From Pseudomonas sp. CC120222-01a (lineage in GTDB: Bacteria; Pseudomonadota; Gammaproteobacteria; Pseudomonadales; Pseudomonadaceae), in the NCBI RefSeq assembly GCF_003097235.1, contig NZ_QEQQ01000003.1, forward strand, positions 62,001-126,000: a stretch of DNA of 64,000 nt, written 5' to 3'. Each line of letters opens with the position of its first letter. The stretch's first letter is position 1. Shown in pieces: positions 36,112 through 44,910 of this stretch. The notes under the pieces are model-generated. The model had not been told where the DNA came from. It searched no databases and saw only the letters and a list, made by a program, of their open reading frames with translations. Made by a program: the position numbers and the translations under genes.

Positions 36112-38178
36112 TTAAGATCTCCTGGTGTTGATAAGTGCGTCGACGGCGACGACACCCTTTCCGGACTCGAGTACCAGCAGCGGATTGATCTCGAACTCCT
36201 CCAACTGGGCCGAGTGCTTCACCGCGTAGTCGGCAACGCGTTTTACGGTTTCAATCAAGCTCTCAACGTCATAGGCCGACTGCCCGCGGAAGCCTTTGAG
36301 CAGCCGATAGACCGCCATTGATTGAAGGGTCCTGCGGATCTCATCCCGCTCCAGCGGAAGGATCAGTTGCTTGAATTCGCTAAGCAGTTCGACCAAAACC
36401 CCGCCAGCACCTAGGGTCAGGACCAGCCCGACGACTGGGTCTCGGTGGATGCCGATGATCATCTCGAGGTTTCTCTCGGTAATCATTTGCTCCACCAGAT
36501 AGTTGCCATCGCCAATCCGCATTTTTCGAATAGCGATCTTGAGTGCATCAGCGGAGTTGATGTTGATCGCCACCGCTCCGGCTTCAGTTTTGTGAGCAAC
36601 GCCTTGGGCTTTCAGAACGACTGGATAGCCAATGTCTTGCGCGACGTTCAGCGCTTGTTCTTCTGTCGACACGAGGCAACCTGCAGGGATGCGAATTTGC
36701 AGGCGCTCCAAGACTTTTTTGCCTTGGGCTTCCGTGAGGGCAAACGGCTGTGAGGCATCTGGGTGATTACCGATAATTTTGAAGCTGGAGTGCTGCCAGG
36801 CCACTCCGATCATGTGTGCAGCCTCGATGGCGGCCAGCGTCTCGTCTAGCCCGCTAAATGGCACGATCCCTAGAGATATCAACTCCTGGGCTATTGCCTC
36901 TGGCATGTTTTCCGCCATCGTTGCGGCAACGGCCAAGGGTGCGCCCGTTCTCTTCTTGGCCTCGATAACTGCATCCAGAGTGATACGCCAGTCAGCCGGA
37001 CTACAGACGTCAGCGCGTGGAAAGTCCAAAATCAGGATGTTCAGGGCACATTTCCCGGACAGTACGACTTCGAAGGTATCGGCCATCTTGGAGAAGTTGT
37101 TCCACACGAAGGTATGGTAATCCAACGGGTTACTCAGTTTGACCAGCCCCCCCAGCACTTCTCGCAGGGAATTCCGTTGTTCGAGCGTCAGAGCAATAAA
37201 GTCGACGTTGCGTGATTCTGCCAAATCCGCAATCAGAGATGCCTCGCCTCCCGAGCAACTCATCGAGGAAATCCAGTTGGTTTCAAGCGCACCGTAGACA
37301 TGAAGCAGCTTCAAGCTTTCCAGCAATTCTGGAATTGAATCTACGTGAGCAATACCCAGACGTTGAAGGAGGGCGGCAGACACCTGATGGTCCCCTGCAA
37401 GGGAGGCTGTGTGAGACAGCGTGGCTTGTTGGGCTGCATCAGACTTGCCCATTTTTAGCGCGACGATCGGCTTTTTCATTTCCCGAGCAAGGGCGGCGAG
37501 TTCTGCCAGGTCGACAACGTCGTCAAACCCTTCGATATGGAGCCCCAGCGCAGTCACGCGGGGGTCCAGCAAAACGGCCTTTGCAATGTCCGAAAGGCCA
37601 ATTTGCGCCTGGTTGCCAACGGTAAGTGCATAGGCGATCGGAAGACCTCGCTGTTGCATGGTCAAGCTGATCGTAATGTTCGAGGATTGCGCGATAATCG
37701 CGACCCCCTTCTCACACTTGGCCAGCCCATGCTGGTCAGGCCACAACAGCGCGCCGTCCAAGATGTTGATAAAGCCATAACAGTTGGGGCCGAGGATCGG
37801 CATGTCGCCCGCGGCCGTCAGCAGATGCGTCTGCAACAACGCGCCGTCACCCACCTCCGCATCGGCTTCGGCAAATCCCGAGGCGTAGCAGACTGCCCCC
37901 CCGGCGCCAATTCGAGCGAGCTCTTCCACGATCGGAGCAGTGAGCAAGCGGTTTACCCCGACGAATACCGCGTCAGGTATGCCGGGGAGTTCAGCTACCG
38001 AGCGAAAACATGAGACACCGTTAACCTCGGTCTTACTGGGATGAACAGCCCACAACTCGCCTTTGAATCCAACCTTCTGACATTGTTCGATGACCCGGGC
38101 GGCTTCGGTGCCGCCGATCACGGCGATCGTCTGTGGCCGTAACAGTCTGGACAGAGATTTATGTTTCGACTCGCTCAT
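36112..38178 (-). CDS. ATP-grasp acyl-CoA ligase (acetate-CoA ligase, ADP-forming type)
   Basis: 688 residues from ATG 38178; ATGs further upstream lack ribosome sites. Domains in order: CoA-binding Rossmann domain (SLSRLLRPQTIAVIGG), succinyl-CoA-ligase-like domain with LSHTASLAGDHQ, and a C-terminal ATP-grasp domain (from about 460) ending in EINPLLV. This single-chain ADP-forming family makes a CoA thioester from an acid, ATP and CoA. Followed immediately by the CaiD-like hydratase, it probably activates the acid that the acyl-CoA dehydrogenase and hydratase then process. Confidence 0.85.
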   Translation of the reverse strand: MSESKHKSLSRLLRPQTIAVIGGTEAARVIEQCQKVGFKGELWAVHPSKTEVNGVSCFRSVAELPGIPDAVFVGVNRLLTAPIVEELARIGAGGAVCYASGFAEADAEVGDGALLQTHLLTAAGDMPILGPNCYGFINILDGALLWPDQHGLAKCEKGVAIIAQSSNITISLTMQQRGLPIAYALTVGNQAQIGLSDIAKAVLLDPRVTALGLHIEGFDDVVDLAELAALAREMKKPIVALKMGKSDAAQQATLSHTASLAGDHQVSAALLQRLGIAHVDSIPELLESLKLLHVYGALETNWISSMSCSGGEASLIADLAESRNVDFIALTLEQRNSLREVLGGLVKLSNPLDYHTFVWNNFSKMADTFEVVLSGKCALNILILDFPRADVCSPADWRITLDAVIEAKKRTGAPLAVAATMAENMPEAIAQELISLGIVPFSGLDETLAAIEAAHMIGVAWQHSSFKIIGNHPDASQPFALTEAQGKKVLERLQIRIPAGCLVSTEEQALNVAQDIGYPVVLKAQGVAHKTEAGAVAININSADALKIAIRKMRIGDGNYLVEQMITERNLEMIIGIHRDPVVGLVLTLGAGGVLVELLSEFKQLILPLERDEIRRTLQSMAVYRLLKGFRGQSAYDVESLIETVKRVADYAVKHSAQLEEFEINPLLVLESGKGVVAVDALINTRRS

Positions 38179-38457
38179 CGGCATCCCCAAATTTGCGTCC
38201 ATAGAATTGGCTGACCTGCTCGTGTCGGTACGCTTACAGAACATTCCGCTCAGCGAGATGTAGCGTCTGTACGCCGACAGGTTGGACTTCATGCTATGGG
38301 GGAGGGGAACGGCCCACTAAGATTCAGCAGACCAAAACTAAAACAAAACGGACATTGAGCGTTTGGTATTTGGACGTCACACGGCGCCGGAGCTGCCTTG
38401 ACCTTAAACGGGTTGGGCCCCGCCAGCGATTACCGGAGTTACAGATGCTCCAATGGC

Positions 38458-39390
38458 TCACAGCGAGCGATCGCGCGTAGGCACTCTACCGAAATGTTTT
38501 CTATAGGCACGGCTGAGGCTTTCGCTGGCAGAGAATCCGCACATCAGGGCAATTTTCCCAACGCTCTCGTGCGAATTTCTCAAAAGGCTGCGCGCTCGAT
38601 CGAGCCTCAGTTCTAGGTAGTAGGCCCGAGGCGACGTGCCCAGGTGACGCAGAAACAGGCGCCGTAGGTGCCAGTCGTCCCGTTCCAAGCGATCGGCGAT
38701 AGCACTGATTGCCAGAGGAGCTTCAATGTTAGCGAGCATCATCTCAACCGCCTGTGCAAGCGTGCGGTCAATGCGGGGCAGTGACCAGTCACGGCCAAAT
38801 GCGCCATCAGCCCGAGCAGATTGGAGAGGTTTGTAGTTGAGAACTTCCGCCACTCGCTTGGATAGTCTCTGAGTTGTGAAATGTCCTATTAGGGCCAGCG
38901 CCATGTCTATCGTCACCACGCCGCCGGCACTGGAGCAGCGAGTGCCCTGGAAGTCATAGAGACGATCAGAAAAGAAGCTTTCAGGGCGCCGTTCTTGAAA
39001 CCCTGCCAATGCTTCATGATGGACCGCTGCCCGATGCCGCTCCAACAATCCGGCCTCCGCAAGCAGCAGTGCGCCTGTATCGACGCACCCCATGATGCAA
39101 CCAGTACGTGCACGACGTCTGAGCCACTTGAGCACAGTAGGTGTGCTCATACGATCCGGCCCGTAGGAGGCGAGCACGATGACGGCATCGGTGACCGCTT
39201 CATCCAGTCCGCCATCGATCACTACCGAATGCCCGGAAGAGCTGCGGGGCGGCAGCCCATCGCTGCTCACGATCCTCCAGCAAAACACGGGCCGGAGGCT
39301 TTCCCGATTGGCAACTCGGAGTGGTTCAGTGATCAGGGACAACGACATCAAGGGAAAGCCCTCGCCAACGAGCAAGGTGATCGACTTCAT
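38458..39390 (-). CDS. GlxA/GbdR-type AraC regulator
   Basis: 310 residues. N-terminal DJ-1/PfpI-like domain (MKSITLLVGEGFPLMSLSL; GCVDTGALLLAEAGLLERH block) and C-terminal AraC HTHs (ISAIADRLERDDWHLRRLFLRHLGTSP; IALMCGFSASESLSRAYRKHFG). It lies between the ligase-hydratase operon and the divergent acyl-CoA dehydrogenase gene, so it can control both. A palindrome in its promoter region is a likely site. Confidence 0.88.
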   Translation of the reverse strand: MKSITLLVGEGFPLMSLSLITEPLRVANRESLRPVFCWRIVSSDGLPPRSSSGHSVVIDGGLDEAVTDAVIVLASYGPDRMSTPTVLKWLRRRARTGCIMGCVDTGALLLAEAGLLERHRAAVHHEALAGFQERRPESFFSDRLYDFQGTRCSSAGGVVTIDMALALIGHFTTQRLSKRVAEVLNYKPLQSARADGAFGRDWSLPRIDRTLAQAVEMMLANIEAPLAISAIADRLERDDWHLRRLFLRHLGTSPRAYYLELRLDRARSLLRNSHESVGKIALMCGFSASESLSRAYRKHFGRVPTRDRSL

Positions 39391-39434
39391 GATTTTCGTC
39401 CGATGGAGTCATTAAAACGTGTTTTAGCGTCAGG

Positions 39435-39452
39435 CCCCTATCTTGGGGCCAT
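39435..39452. promoter_or_regulatory. palindrome in a divergent promoter region
   Basis: GGCCCC (39435-39440), a 6-nt spacer TATCTT and GGGGCC (39447-39452) lie between the divergent GlxA-type gene and the acyl-CoA dehydrogenase gene, 46 bp before the latter's ATG. Candidate operator; a hairpin role is less likely as no T-run follows. Confidence 0.45.
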
Positions 39453-39497
39453 TGATAAATTGGCCTCAAGCGAAAACACATCCAAGGGGGCCGACTG

Positions 39498-40661
39498 ATG
39501 GATTTCAAGCTTACCCAAGAGCAGCAAATGCTCTTCGATACCGTGAGAAATTTTTGCGAGAAAGAGCTGATTCCTCACGAACATCTACTGGAACGAACCA
39601 ACGAACTCCCACGCGAACTGGAACTCGAGATCCGTCATAAGGCAATGGCACTGGGCCTGCATGCTTGCAATTTCCCTGAGAGTGTCGGAGGGCTAGGGCT
39701 CGATTGTGTATCCTTCACCCTCGTGGAACGGGGCTTGTCACGGGCCTCCCTGGCTTTGGCAGAATGCGTACGACGGCCTTACAACATTCTTGCGGCCTGC
39801 GAGGGCGAACAGAGAAGCAACTTTCTCGAGCCAGTTATGCGGGGAGAGAAGCGTGAATGCATTGCGATGACCGAGCCTGATGCCGGGTCCGACCTCAAAG
39901 GCATGAAAACCCGAGCCGTGCGTGACGGTTCAGACTGGCTCATCAATGGCACCAAGCACTTTATTTCCAATGCCCGAATCAGTGACTTTGTCATTCTTTT
40001 CGCCGCCACCGGCGAGGAGCAAACCAGTCAGGGGGTACGCAAGCGGATCTCGTGTTTCTTAGTCGACCTGAACACGCCCGGGCTGCAGGTGGTGCCGGGC
40101 TACGAACACATGGGGCATCGTGGTTACTACAACGACATCCTCCATTTCGACAACGTCAGGGTGGGAAACTGGCAGATGCTGGGCGGGGAGGGGGAAGGTT
40201 TCGAAGTTGTCAATGAATGGCTGGGGCCCGGTAGGCTAACGGTGGCTGCGGTGTGCCAGGCCAGAGCTGAGCGCGCTTATGAGATCGCCGTCGACTACGC
40301 GGCACAACGTAAGCAATTTGGGCAGCCCATCGGCAAGTTTCAGGGCGTCAGCTTCCCACTTGCCGATATGGCGGTTGACATTCGCCTTGGCGATCTCCTG
40401 CTGATGAATACCGCGTGGCGGGTTGATCAGCACCCAACCACATCAGCCGAAGATTGTGCGATGGCCAAGCTGTGGTGCTCCGAAATGTTGGGGCGTGTGG
40501 CAGATCAGGCAATTCAGACGTGTGGGGGAATGGGCTTAATGGCTGACTTACCACTAGAGCGAATTTATCGGGATGCCCGGGTTGAGCGCATCTGGGAGGG
40601 CACCTCGGAAATTCAACGTCATATTATCAGTCGCCAGTTGATGCGACAGCGCGGTGCATGA
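39498..40661 (+). CDS. acyl-CoA dehydrogenase
   Basis: 387 residues; AAGGGGG precedes the ATG. The FAD-binding middle segment CIAMTEPDAGSDLKGMKTRA and C-terminal IQTCGGMGLM are present. The catalytic base is likely Glu367 in RIWEGTSEIQRH. It makes an alpha,beta-unsaturated acyl-CoA and needs an electron-transfer flavoprotein from elsewhere. Context (ADP-forming ligase, CaiD-like hydratase, betaine-type regulators) suggests gamma-butyrobetainyl-CoA or a similar thioester as substrate. It is followed by a terminator. Confidence 0.87.
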   Translation: MDFKLTQEQQMLFDTVRNFCEKELIPHEHLLERTNELPRELELEIRHKAMALGLHACNFPESVGGLGLDCVSFTLVERGLSRASLALAECVRRPYNILAACEGEQRSNFLEPVMRGEKRECIAMTEPDAGSDLKGMKTRAVRDGSDWLINGTKHFISNARISDFVILFAATGEEQTSQGVRKRISCFLVDLNTPGLQVVPGYEHMGHRGYYNDILHFDNVRVGNWQMLGGEGEGFEVVNEWLGPGRLTVAAVCQARAERAYEIAVDYAAQRKQFGQPIGKFQGVSFPLADMAVDIRLGDLLLMNTAWRVDQHPTTSAEDCAMAKLWCSEMLGRVADQAIQTCGGMGLMADLPLERIYRDARVERIWEGTSEIQRHIISRQLMRQRGA

Positions 40662-40680
40662 TTAGGCAGACCTTTAAGCG

Positions 40681-40708
40681 AAGGCCCGCGACTCAAACGG
40701 GCCTTTGC
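40681..40708 (+). terminator. Rho-independent terminator after the acyl-CoA dehydrogenase gene
   Basis: Eight-bp stem AAGGCCCG (40681-40688) / CGGGCCTT (40698-40705) with a 9-nt loop and a TTTGCTT tail. Confidence 0.8.
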
Positions 40709-40784
40709 TTCAAAAAACATGCCCTTCATGGAGCTGATCTGTACACTTTACCGAATCCCGGCATCCACCTCGAGACTGATAACG

Positions 40785-41450
40785 GTGAAACTGGAAAACA
40801 TCGATGTCGCTCTGCGACAAGACAGCTTTGGTTTCCGCCTCACGGAAACTTTCGAGCATAGGAAGCTGACCGTCAAATCGGTCAGTGCCGCGCTAGGGTT
40901 ATCCCGTACTGCGGTTCATAAGTGGACCAAGGGTGGAGAAATAAGCTATGAAAACCTGCGCAGTCTCGCGAAGCTTCTGGACGTGAATTGGATATGGTTA
41001 CGCTACGGTGATGAAGCCCTCTCGAGTGCGCAAGCGGCTGAGCCCATTGACCACCCAGTGACTAATCTTCGTCGTAGCTATATTGCTGAAATAATGCGCT
41101 CCGAGGAGTTAATGCGGTCAGCATTGGAGGCCACTGGTATTGTCGCTTGGGAATGGAATCTAGTTGCTGATGATTTGATCTTCTCTTCGAGCACGACCAT
41201 GATTTTCGGAAGAGAGTTGAGCTCAATGGCCGATTTTCGGCAAAGCATCCCTGAAGCAGATCTTGCGACCATCGAGTGCATGTACGCCACAGGCATAGAT
41301 TCCAATTCGGTTTTTGAGTATGCGCATCCGGTGCGCCAGCCTGACAAATCGGTACGATGGGTCAAGTCGTCCTCGAAAATTGTCCGCGATGCCAGCCGTA
41401 GACCGGTCAAGATTATCGGGGTTAGTAGGCGGGGCGAAGTGGCGGGTTGA
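40785..41450 (+). CDS. HTH-PAS regulator
   Basis: 221 residues from GTG 40785. A longer frame starts at ATG 40719, only a few bases after a terminator, so the shorter start is preferred. The N-terminal XRE-like helix-turn-helix (about 25-75) reads VKSVSAALGLSRTAVHKWTKGG, then YENLRSLAKLLDVNW. A PAS domain (about 110-215) follows: GIVAWEWNLVADDLIFS and FEYAHPVRQPDKSVRWV. There is no output domain besides the HTH, so it is a one-component sensor. Its targets are unknown; the OprD/MFS genes are nearest but convergent. Confidence 0.8.
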   Translation: MKLENIDVALRQDSFGFRLTETFEHRKLTVKSVSAALGLSRTAVHKWTKGGEISYENLRSLAKLLDVNWIWLRYGDEALSSAQAAEPIDHPVTNLRRSYIAEIMRSEELMRSALEATGIVAWEWNLVADDLIFSSSTTMIFGRELSSMADFRQSIPEADLATIECMYATGIDSNSVFEYAHPVRQPDKSVRWVKSSSKIVRDASRRPVKIIGVSRRGEVAG

Positions 41451-41472
41451 ATCCGGGGCGCCAGGGAGGCTT

Positions 41473-41514
41473 ATGAAGGCCCTCAAGATTCTTGGCCAAC
41501 CGGAATGCTGCTGA
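41473..41514 (+). other. possible 13-residue peptide, similar to the tail of the peptide at 52670
   Basis: ATG 41473 with AGGGAGG just upstream (3-nt spacing) encodes MKALKILGQPECC. The last residues match the C-terminus of the 28-codon frame at 52670-52756 (RAFKTLGQPELC), and similarity extends about 12 codons upstream of this ATG in the same frame. It could be a real micropeptide or the remnant of a longer gene. Confidence 0.3.
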
Positions 41515-41602
41515 GGCCATCTTCGTAGTAATTTGACGATTTCCGCGCTCGTCCTCGCTCACACATCTACATCCGAAGAGGCTCATGCGAGGTCCTCCTA
41601 CC

Positions 41603-42883
41603 TCAGAATTTGAAGAGGTAGCTGAGAATCAGCCGATTCTCGTCTGCGCTATCCGTGTAGGTCGAACGATACGTCGCATTGCGCCAGCGGATCGAGAAAT
41701 CCTTGAGCGGCCCCGACTGCACAATGTAGGTGATGTCCGTCGAGCGCTCCCATTCAGTGCCGTCGTCGTTCGACCTGCGCAAATTGGCCGCTTTCCTTCC
41801 GGACACTTGTTCAGGATCGACTTGGTCCCCTCGGACATACCTGGCCGTAAACGTGAGCCCAGGAATCCCAAACGCGACAAAATCGAGGTCGTACCTGGCA
41901 TGCCAGGCCCGCTCATTCTCCATGCCGAACGTGCTAACCAGCATTTCGCTGAACAAGTAGGTATCACTTCCAGCAAGGTATGGGTATGCCGAAGCACCAT
42001 GGCTTTTCTGGTAACCGCCACTGATCGTGTGAGAGCCGATCTTGTACCCCAGATTGGTGCTTAGTGTTCTGTTATCCACATTTCCGGCGATTGATCTTCC
42101 TTCATCACTAGCATCGAAATAGCGGATCTCTGTAAATGCCTTCCCCGATCCGATCGTCAGGCTGTACTGCAGCCCCAGGTAACCTTTGCGGTAAATGTCA
42201 TCGAGAGTGGAGTGGTGAGCGCTCAGGATGAGACTTGACCCGAGCTTGTAATCGAGTCCCAAGTAGTCCATGCCGTCGCTGCTTGCAGAACCAGAAAACG
42301 CTCCCGACATGGACGTAATGGTCATGTCTTCAAAGTTCGAGGAGTCGCGGGCTTTTACTTTTTCGATGCGGCCAACGTATGCAGTGAGGTTTTCAATGTC
42401 GCTTGATGACAGCAGCGCACCATTGAAGACCTGGGGAACGAGTCGACTATAATTAGCCGCCAGCAGCGGCAAGGTGGGCATAAGGGCACCAACCTTGAAC
42501 TCGGTAGTCGAGATTTTCACTTTGGCGGTTGGGGCCAGGGTCGAAAAATCATCGGCTGCGCGTCCATCACCCTGTTTTGGCAGCAGGCCGGTACCCGTGC
42601 GATCAGGACTTGAGTCGAGCCTGATACCCAGCATGGCAACAGCATCCAGACCGAACCCCACAGCGCCTTCTGTATAGCCGCTCTGAGCCCGAAGAATGAA
42701 GCCTTGAGCCCATTCTTCACGCTTCGATTGGGCAGAGGTGTCGCTACGGAAGTCCCTGCTGAAATAGAAGTTTCTGGCGTCAAGTGTCGCCTTGCTGTCG
42801 CTCAGGAAGTCGGCTTGAGAAACGGCAGGAATGGTTAGCCCCAGAAGTGATGTGAAAAGCGTGCCAGAGTATGTTCTTGTCAT
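41603..42883 (-). CDS. OprD-family outer-membrane porin
   Basis: 426 residues; GGAGA precedes the ATG. Signal peptide cleaved near SQA-DFLSDS. The mature N-terminus SKATLDARNFYFSRDFR and following REEWAQGFILRAQSGYTEG are hallmark OprD blocks, and the protein ends in LILSYLFKF with a terminal Phe. Members admit amino acids or small carboxylates (OccD/OccK). It is followed upstream in transcription order by an MFS carrier, an aldolase-like and an aconitase-like gene, so it likely admits their acidic substrate. Confidence 0.9.
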   Translation of the reverse strand: MTRTYSGTLFTSLLGLTIPAVSQADFLSDSKATLDARNFYFSRDFRSDTSAQSKREEWAQGFILRAQSGYTEGAVGFGLDAVAMLGIRLDSSPDRTGTGLLPKQGDGRAADDFSTLAPTAKVKISTTEFKVGALMPTLPLLAANYSRLVPQVFNGALLSSSDIENLTAYVGRIEKVKARDSSNFEDMTITSMSGAFSGSASSDGMDYLGLDYKLGSSLILSAHHSTLDDIYRKGYLGLQYSLTIGSGKAFTEIRYFDASDEGRSIAGNVDNRTLSTNLGYKIGSHTISGGYQKSHGASAYPYLAGSDTYLFSEMLVSTFGMENERAWHARYDLDFVAFGIPGLTFTARYVRGDQVDPEQVSGRKAANLRRSNDDGTEWERSTDITYIVQSGPLKDFSIRWRNATYRSTYTDSADENRLILSYLFKF

Positions 42884-42988
42884 TATTGTCTCCAGTTGCA
42901 GACACGGCAGAGCACAGCACGCGGCGCTCGGGCCTGCGTGCTGACCAGTTCGGATACAGTGATGGGTGCCCTGTCGGGCACCAAAGGC

Positions 42989-44305
42989 TCAGGCGATCTT
43001 GCGATCGTTCGGAATGCCCCAAAGAATCAGGGCGACACAGATGAAGCAGAAGGGGGCCAATGCCAGCATACCCATGTAGGTATTGCCGGTAAGGTCGTTG
43101 ATGTAGCCGACCAGTAGCGGTGCCACCATGCCACTCAACTGCCCGACGGTGTTGATGGCCGCAATGCCGCCGGCAATGGCTAGCCCGGCGAAGGCTGTCT
43201 GAGGAATGGTCCAGAAGATTGGAATGGCGATGAAAACACCTGCCGTGGCGAGCACCAGGAAAGCGGTCAGCAGGTAGTGATTGCCATTGAAATAGCACGC
43301 CGCGAAATAGCCGATACCGCCCACTACCATGCATTGCCACAGGTACCGCTTACGTTCGCCACGTGCGTCCGAGCGACGGGTAACGAAGATCATGCCAATG
43401 GCCGCCACAAGGTAGGGCAGAGCGGTGAGAAAACCTACCGCCACTTGGTTCTCAACCCCGGAAGAGCTGATCAGATGTGGCATCCAGAAGTTCAGTCCGT
43501 AGCCCGTCAGTTTGACCATGAAGTAGATCGCCGAGAGGATGGCTACCTCGCGTGTCAGGATGACCTTGAGCAAGGAGGCATGGATCGGTTTCGAATCCTT
43601 CTTGTCGTCGTCCAGATTGCGCTGGAGCAGGTCTTTTTCCGGTTGGGTGAGCCACTTGGCCGATTGGATATCGCGATCCAGCTTGAACAACACAATGACG
43701 CCCAGCAACGCGCATGGCAGGCCCGACAGCACGAACAGCCAATGCCATCCAGCCAGCCCCAGGAAGCCGTTCATATACTCCAGGATGACACCGGAAACCG
43801 GTGCGCCCAGGACACCGGAAAGGGGTATGGAGAGGAACCAGATGCCGTTCATGCTGGCCAGGTTCTTTTTCGGGAACCAACAGGCAAGATAGAACAATAG
43901 CGCCGGGCCAAAGCCGGCCTCCATGACGCCAATCAGAAAACGCAAAAAGTAGAGGGTGTACTCGTTGTAGGCGAACACCAGGCAGGCGGTAGCGAGCCCC
44001 CAGGAAACCATGATCCTGCAGATCCAGCTGGGCGCTCCGTATTTCTTCAGGCCGAAGCTACTCGGAACCTCGAACATCACGTAGCCGAAAAAGAAAATGC
44101 TCGCAGCAAATCCATAGGCGGCGTCGCTCAAGCCCAGCTCAGCCTGCATCTGAGTCTTGGCGAAGCTGATGTTGATTCGGTCGAAGTAGGAAAACAGAAA
44201 GCAGACTACCGTCAGCGGCAATATACGCCAGGCAATACGACGATATAGCAGCAGCTCTTGCACATCCGAAGCAACGTGGGTTGCTCCCTGGGTCAGGGTG
44301 GCCAT
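42989..44305 (-). CDS. MFS transporter, anion:cation symporter (ACS) type
   Basis: 438 residues from ATG 44305 (GGAGA upstream). ACS-family blocks are visible: FLFSYFDRINISFAKTQMQ in helix 1, AGFGPALLFYLACWFPKKN, and FWTIPQTAFAGLAIAGGIAAINTVGQL in the second half. This family imports hexuronates, phthalate, tartrate and other organic acids by proton symport. It lies between the porin and the aldolase/hydratase pair and is their probable importer. Confidence 0.88.
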   Translation of the reverse strand: MATLTQGATHVASDVQELLLYRRIAWRILPLTVVCFLFSYFDRINISFAKTQMQAELGLSDAAYGFAASIFFFGYVMFEVPSSFGLKKYGAPSWICRIMVSWGLATACLVFAYNEYTLYFLRFLIGVMEAGFGPALLFYLACWFPKKNLASMNGIWFLSIPLSGVLGAPVSGVILEYMNGFLGLAGWHWLFVLSGLPCALLGVIVLFKLDRDIQSAKWLTQPEKDLLQRNLDDDKKDSKPIHASLLKVILTREVAILSAIYFMVKLTGYGLNFWMPHLISSSGVENQVAVGFLTALPYLVAAIGMIFVTRRSDARGERKRYLWQCMVVGGIGYFAACYFNGNHYLLTAFLVLATAGVFIAIPIFWTIPQTAFAGLAIAGGIAAINTVGQLSGMVAPLLVGYINDLTGNTYMGMLALAPFCFICVALILWGIPNDRKIA

Positions 44306-44415
44306 ACGCATTCTCCATAGTTGTATTTGTCGGAGATGTAGTTGGCTGATGAGGTCATCATCAGCCGCCAATCAGGTATTCGAACTCACGGTCAGAAAAG
44401 GCAGATCCGAGAGCT

Positions 44416-44910
44416 TTACCGCAACTTCAGTTCACGCTTGCTTAGCACCACACCGTCCTCGTCCGCATAGAGCCAGTCGCCGGAACAGAGGTATGCGCCA
44501 CCTACCGACAAAGTGGCTTCAATATGTCCCCCTTGTTGGTTCATCGATCGCTGGGGCCAGGCACCAACAGCCAGCACCGGCAGCGCGATGCCAGCCAATG
44601 CGGTGCAATCACGTACATTGCCGTTTACCCATACGCCGCCCCAGCCGTTACGCAAAGCCTGGGCGGCCAGGTTTTCACCCAGCAGTGCTCGCGGATCGCT
44701 ACCGGCATCGATGACAAGGACTCTCCCGTAACCTGGCTGTGCAAGCAGATCGCGAAGCTCGGCGTTACAACCGCGGGCCTCCAAAGTCATGATTTGTCCG
44801 CCAAAACATCGGAGCTTGCTGAACCAGCGCCAGGCGCCATGCAGGATTTGCACGTCGCCAGAGGCGACAAGCCCGGCATGCAGATCGCACAGATCGGCAG
44901 TACCCATCAT
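44416..44910 (-). CDS. RraA-like aldolase (HMG/CHA aldolase family)
   Basis: 164 residues. Conserved blocks: TADLCDLH at the start, GRVLVIDAGSDPRALLGENLA, WVNGNVRDC with the Arg-Asp pair used by class II 4-hydroxy-4-methyl-2-oxoglutarate/4-carboxy-4-hydroxy-2-oxoadipate aldolases, and GDWLYADEDGVVLS. The start overlaps the aconitase-like stop (ATGA), so the two are translationally coupled. With a hydratase partner, a retro-aldol cleavage giving pyruvate is the likely reaction; an RNase E-inhibitor role is unlikely here. Confidence 0.85.
   Translation of the reverse strand: MMGTADLCDLHAGLVASGDVQILHGAWRWFSKLRCFGGQIMTLEARGCNAELRDLLAQPGYGRVLVIDAGSDPRALLGENLAAQALRNGWGGVWVNGNVRDCTALAGIALPVLAVGAWPQRSMNQQGGHIEATLSVGGAYLCSGDWLYADEDGVVLSKRELKLR

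Noticed and set aside
44416-44910. RraA as an RNase E regulator
   Set aside because: The aldolase residues are retained and the gene is coupled to an aconitase-like enzyme in a catabolic unit.
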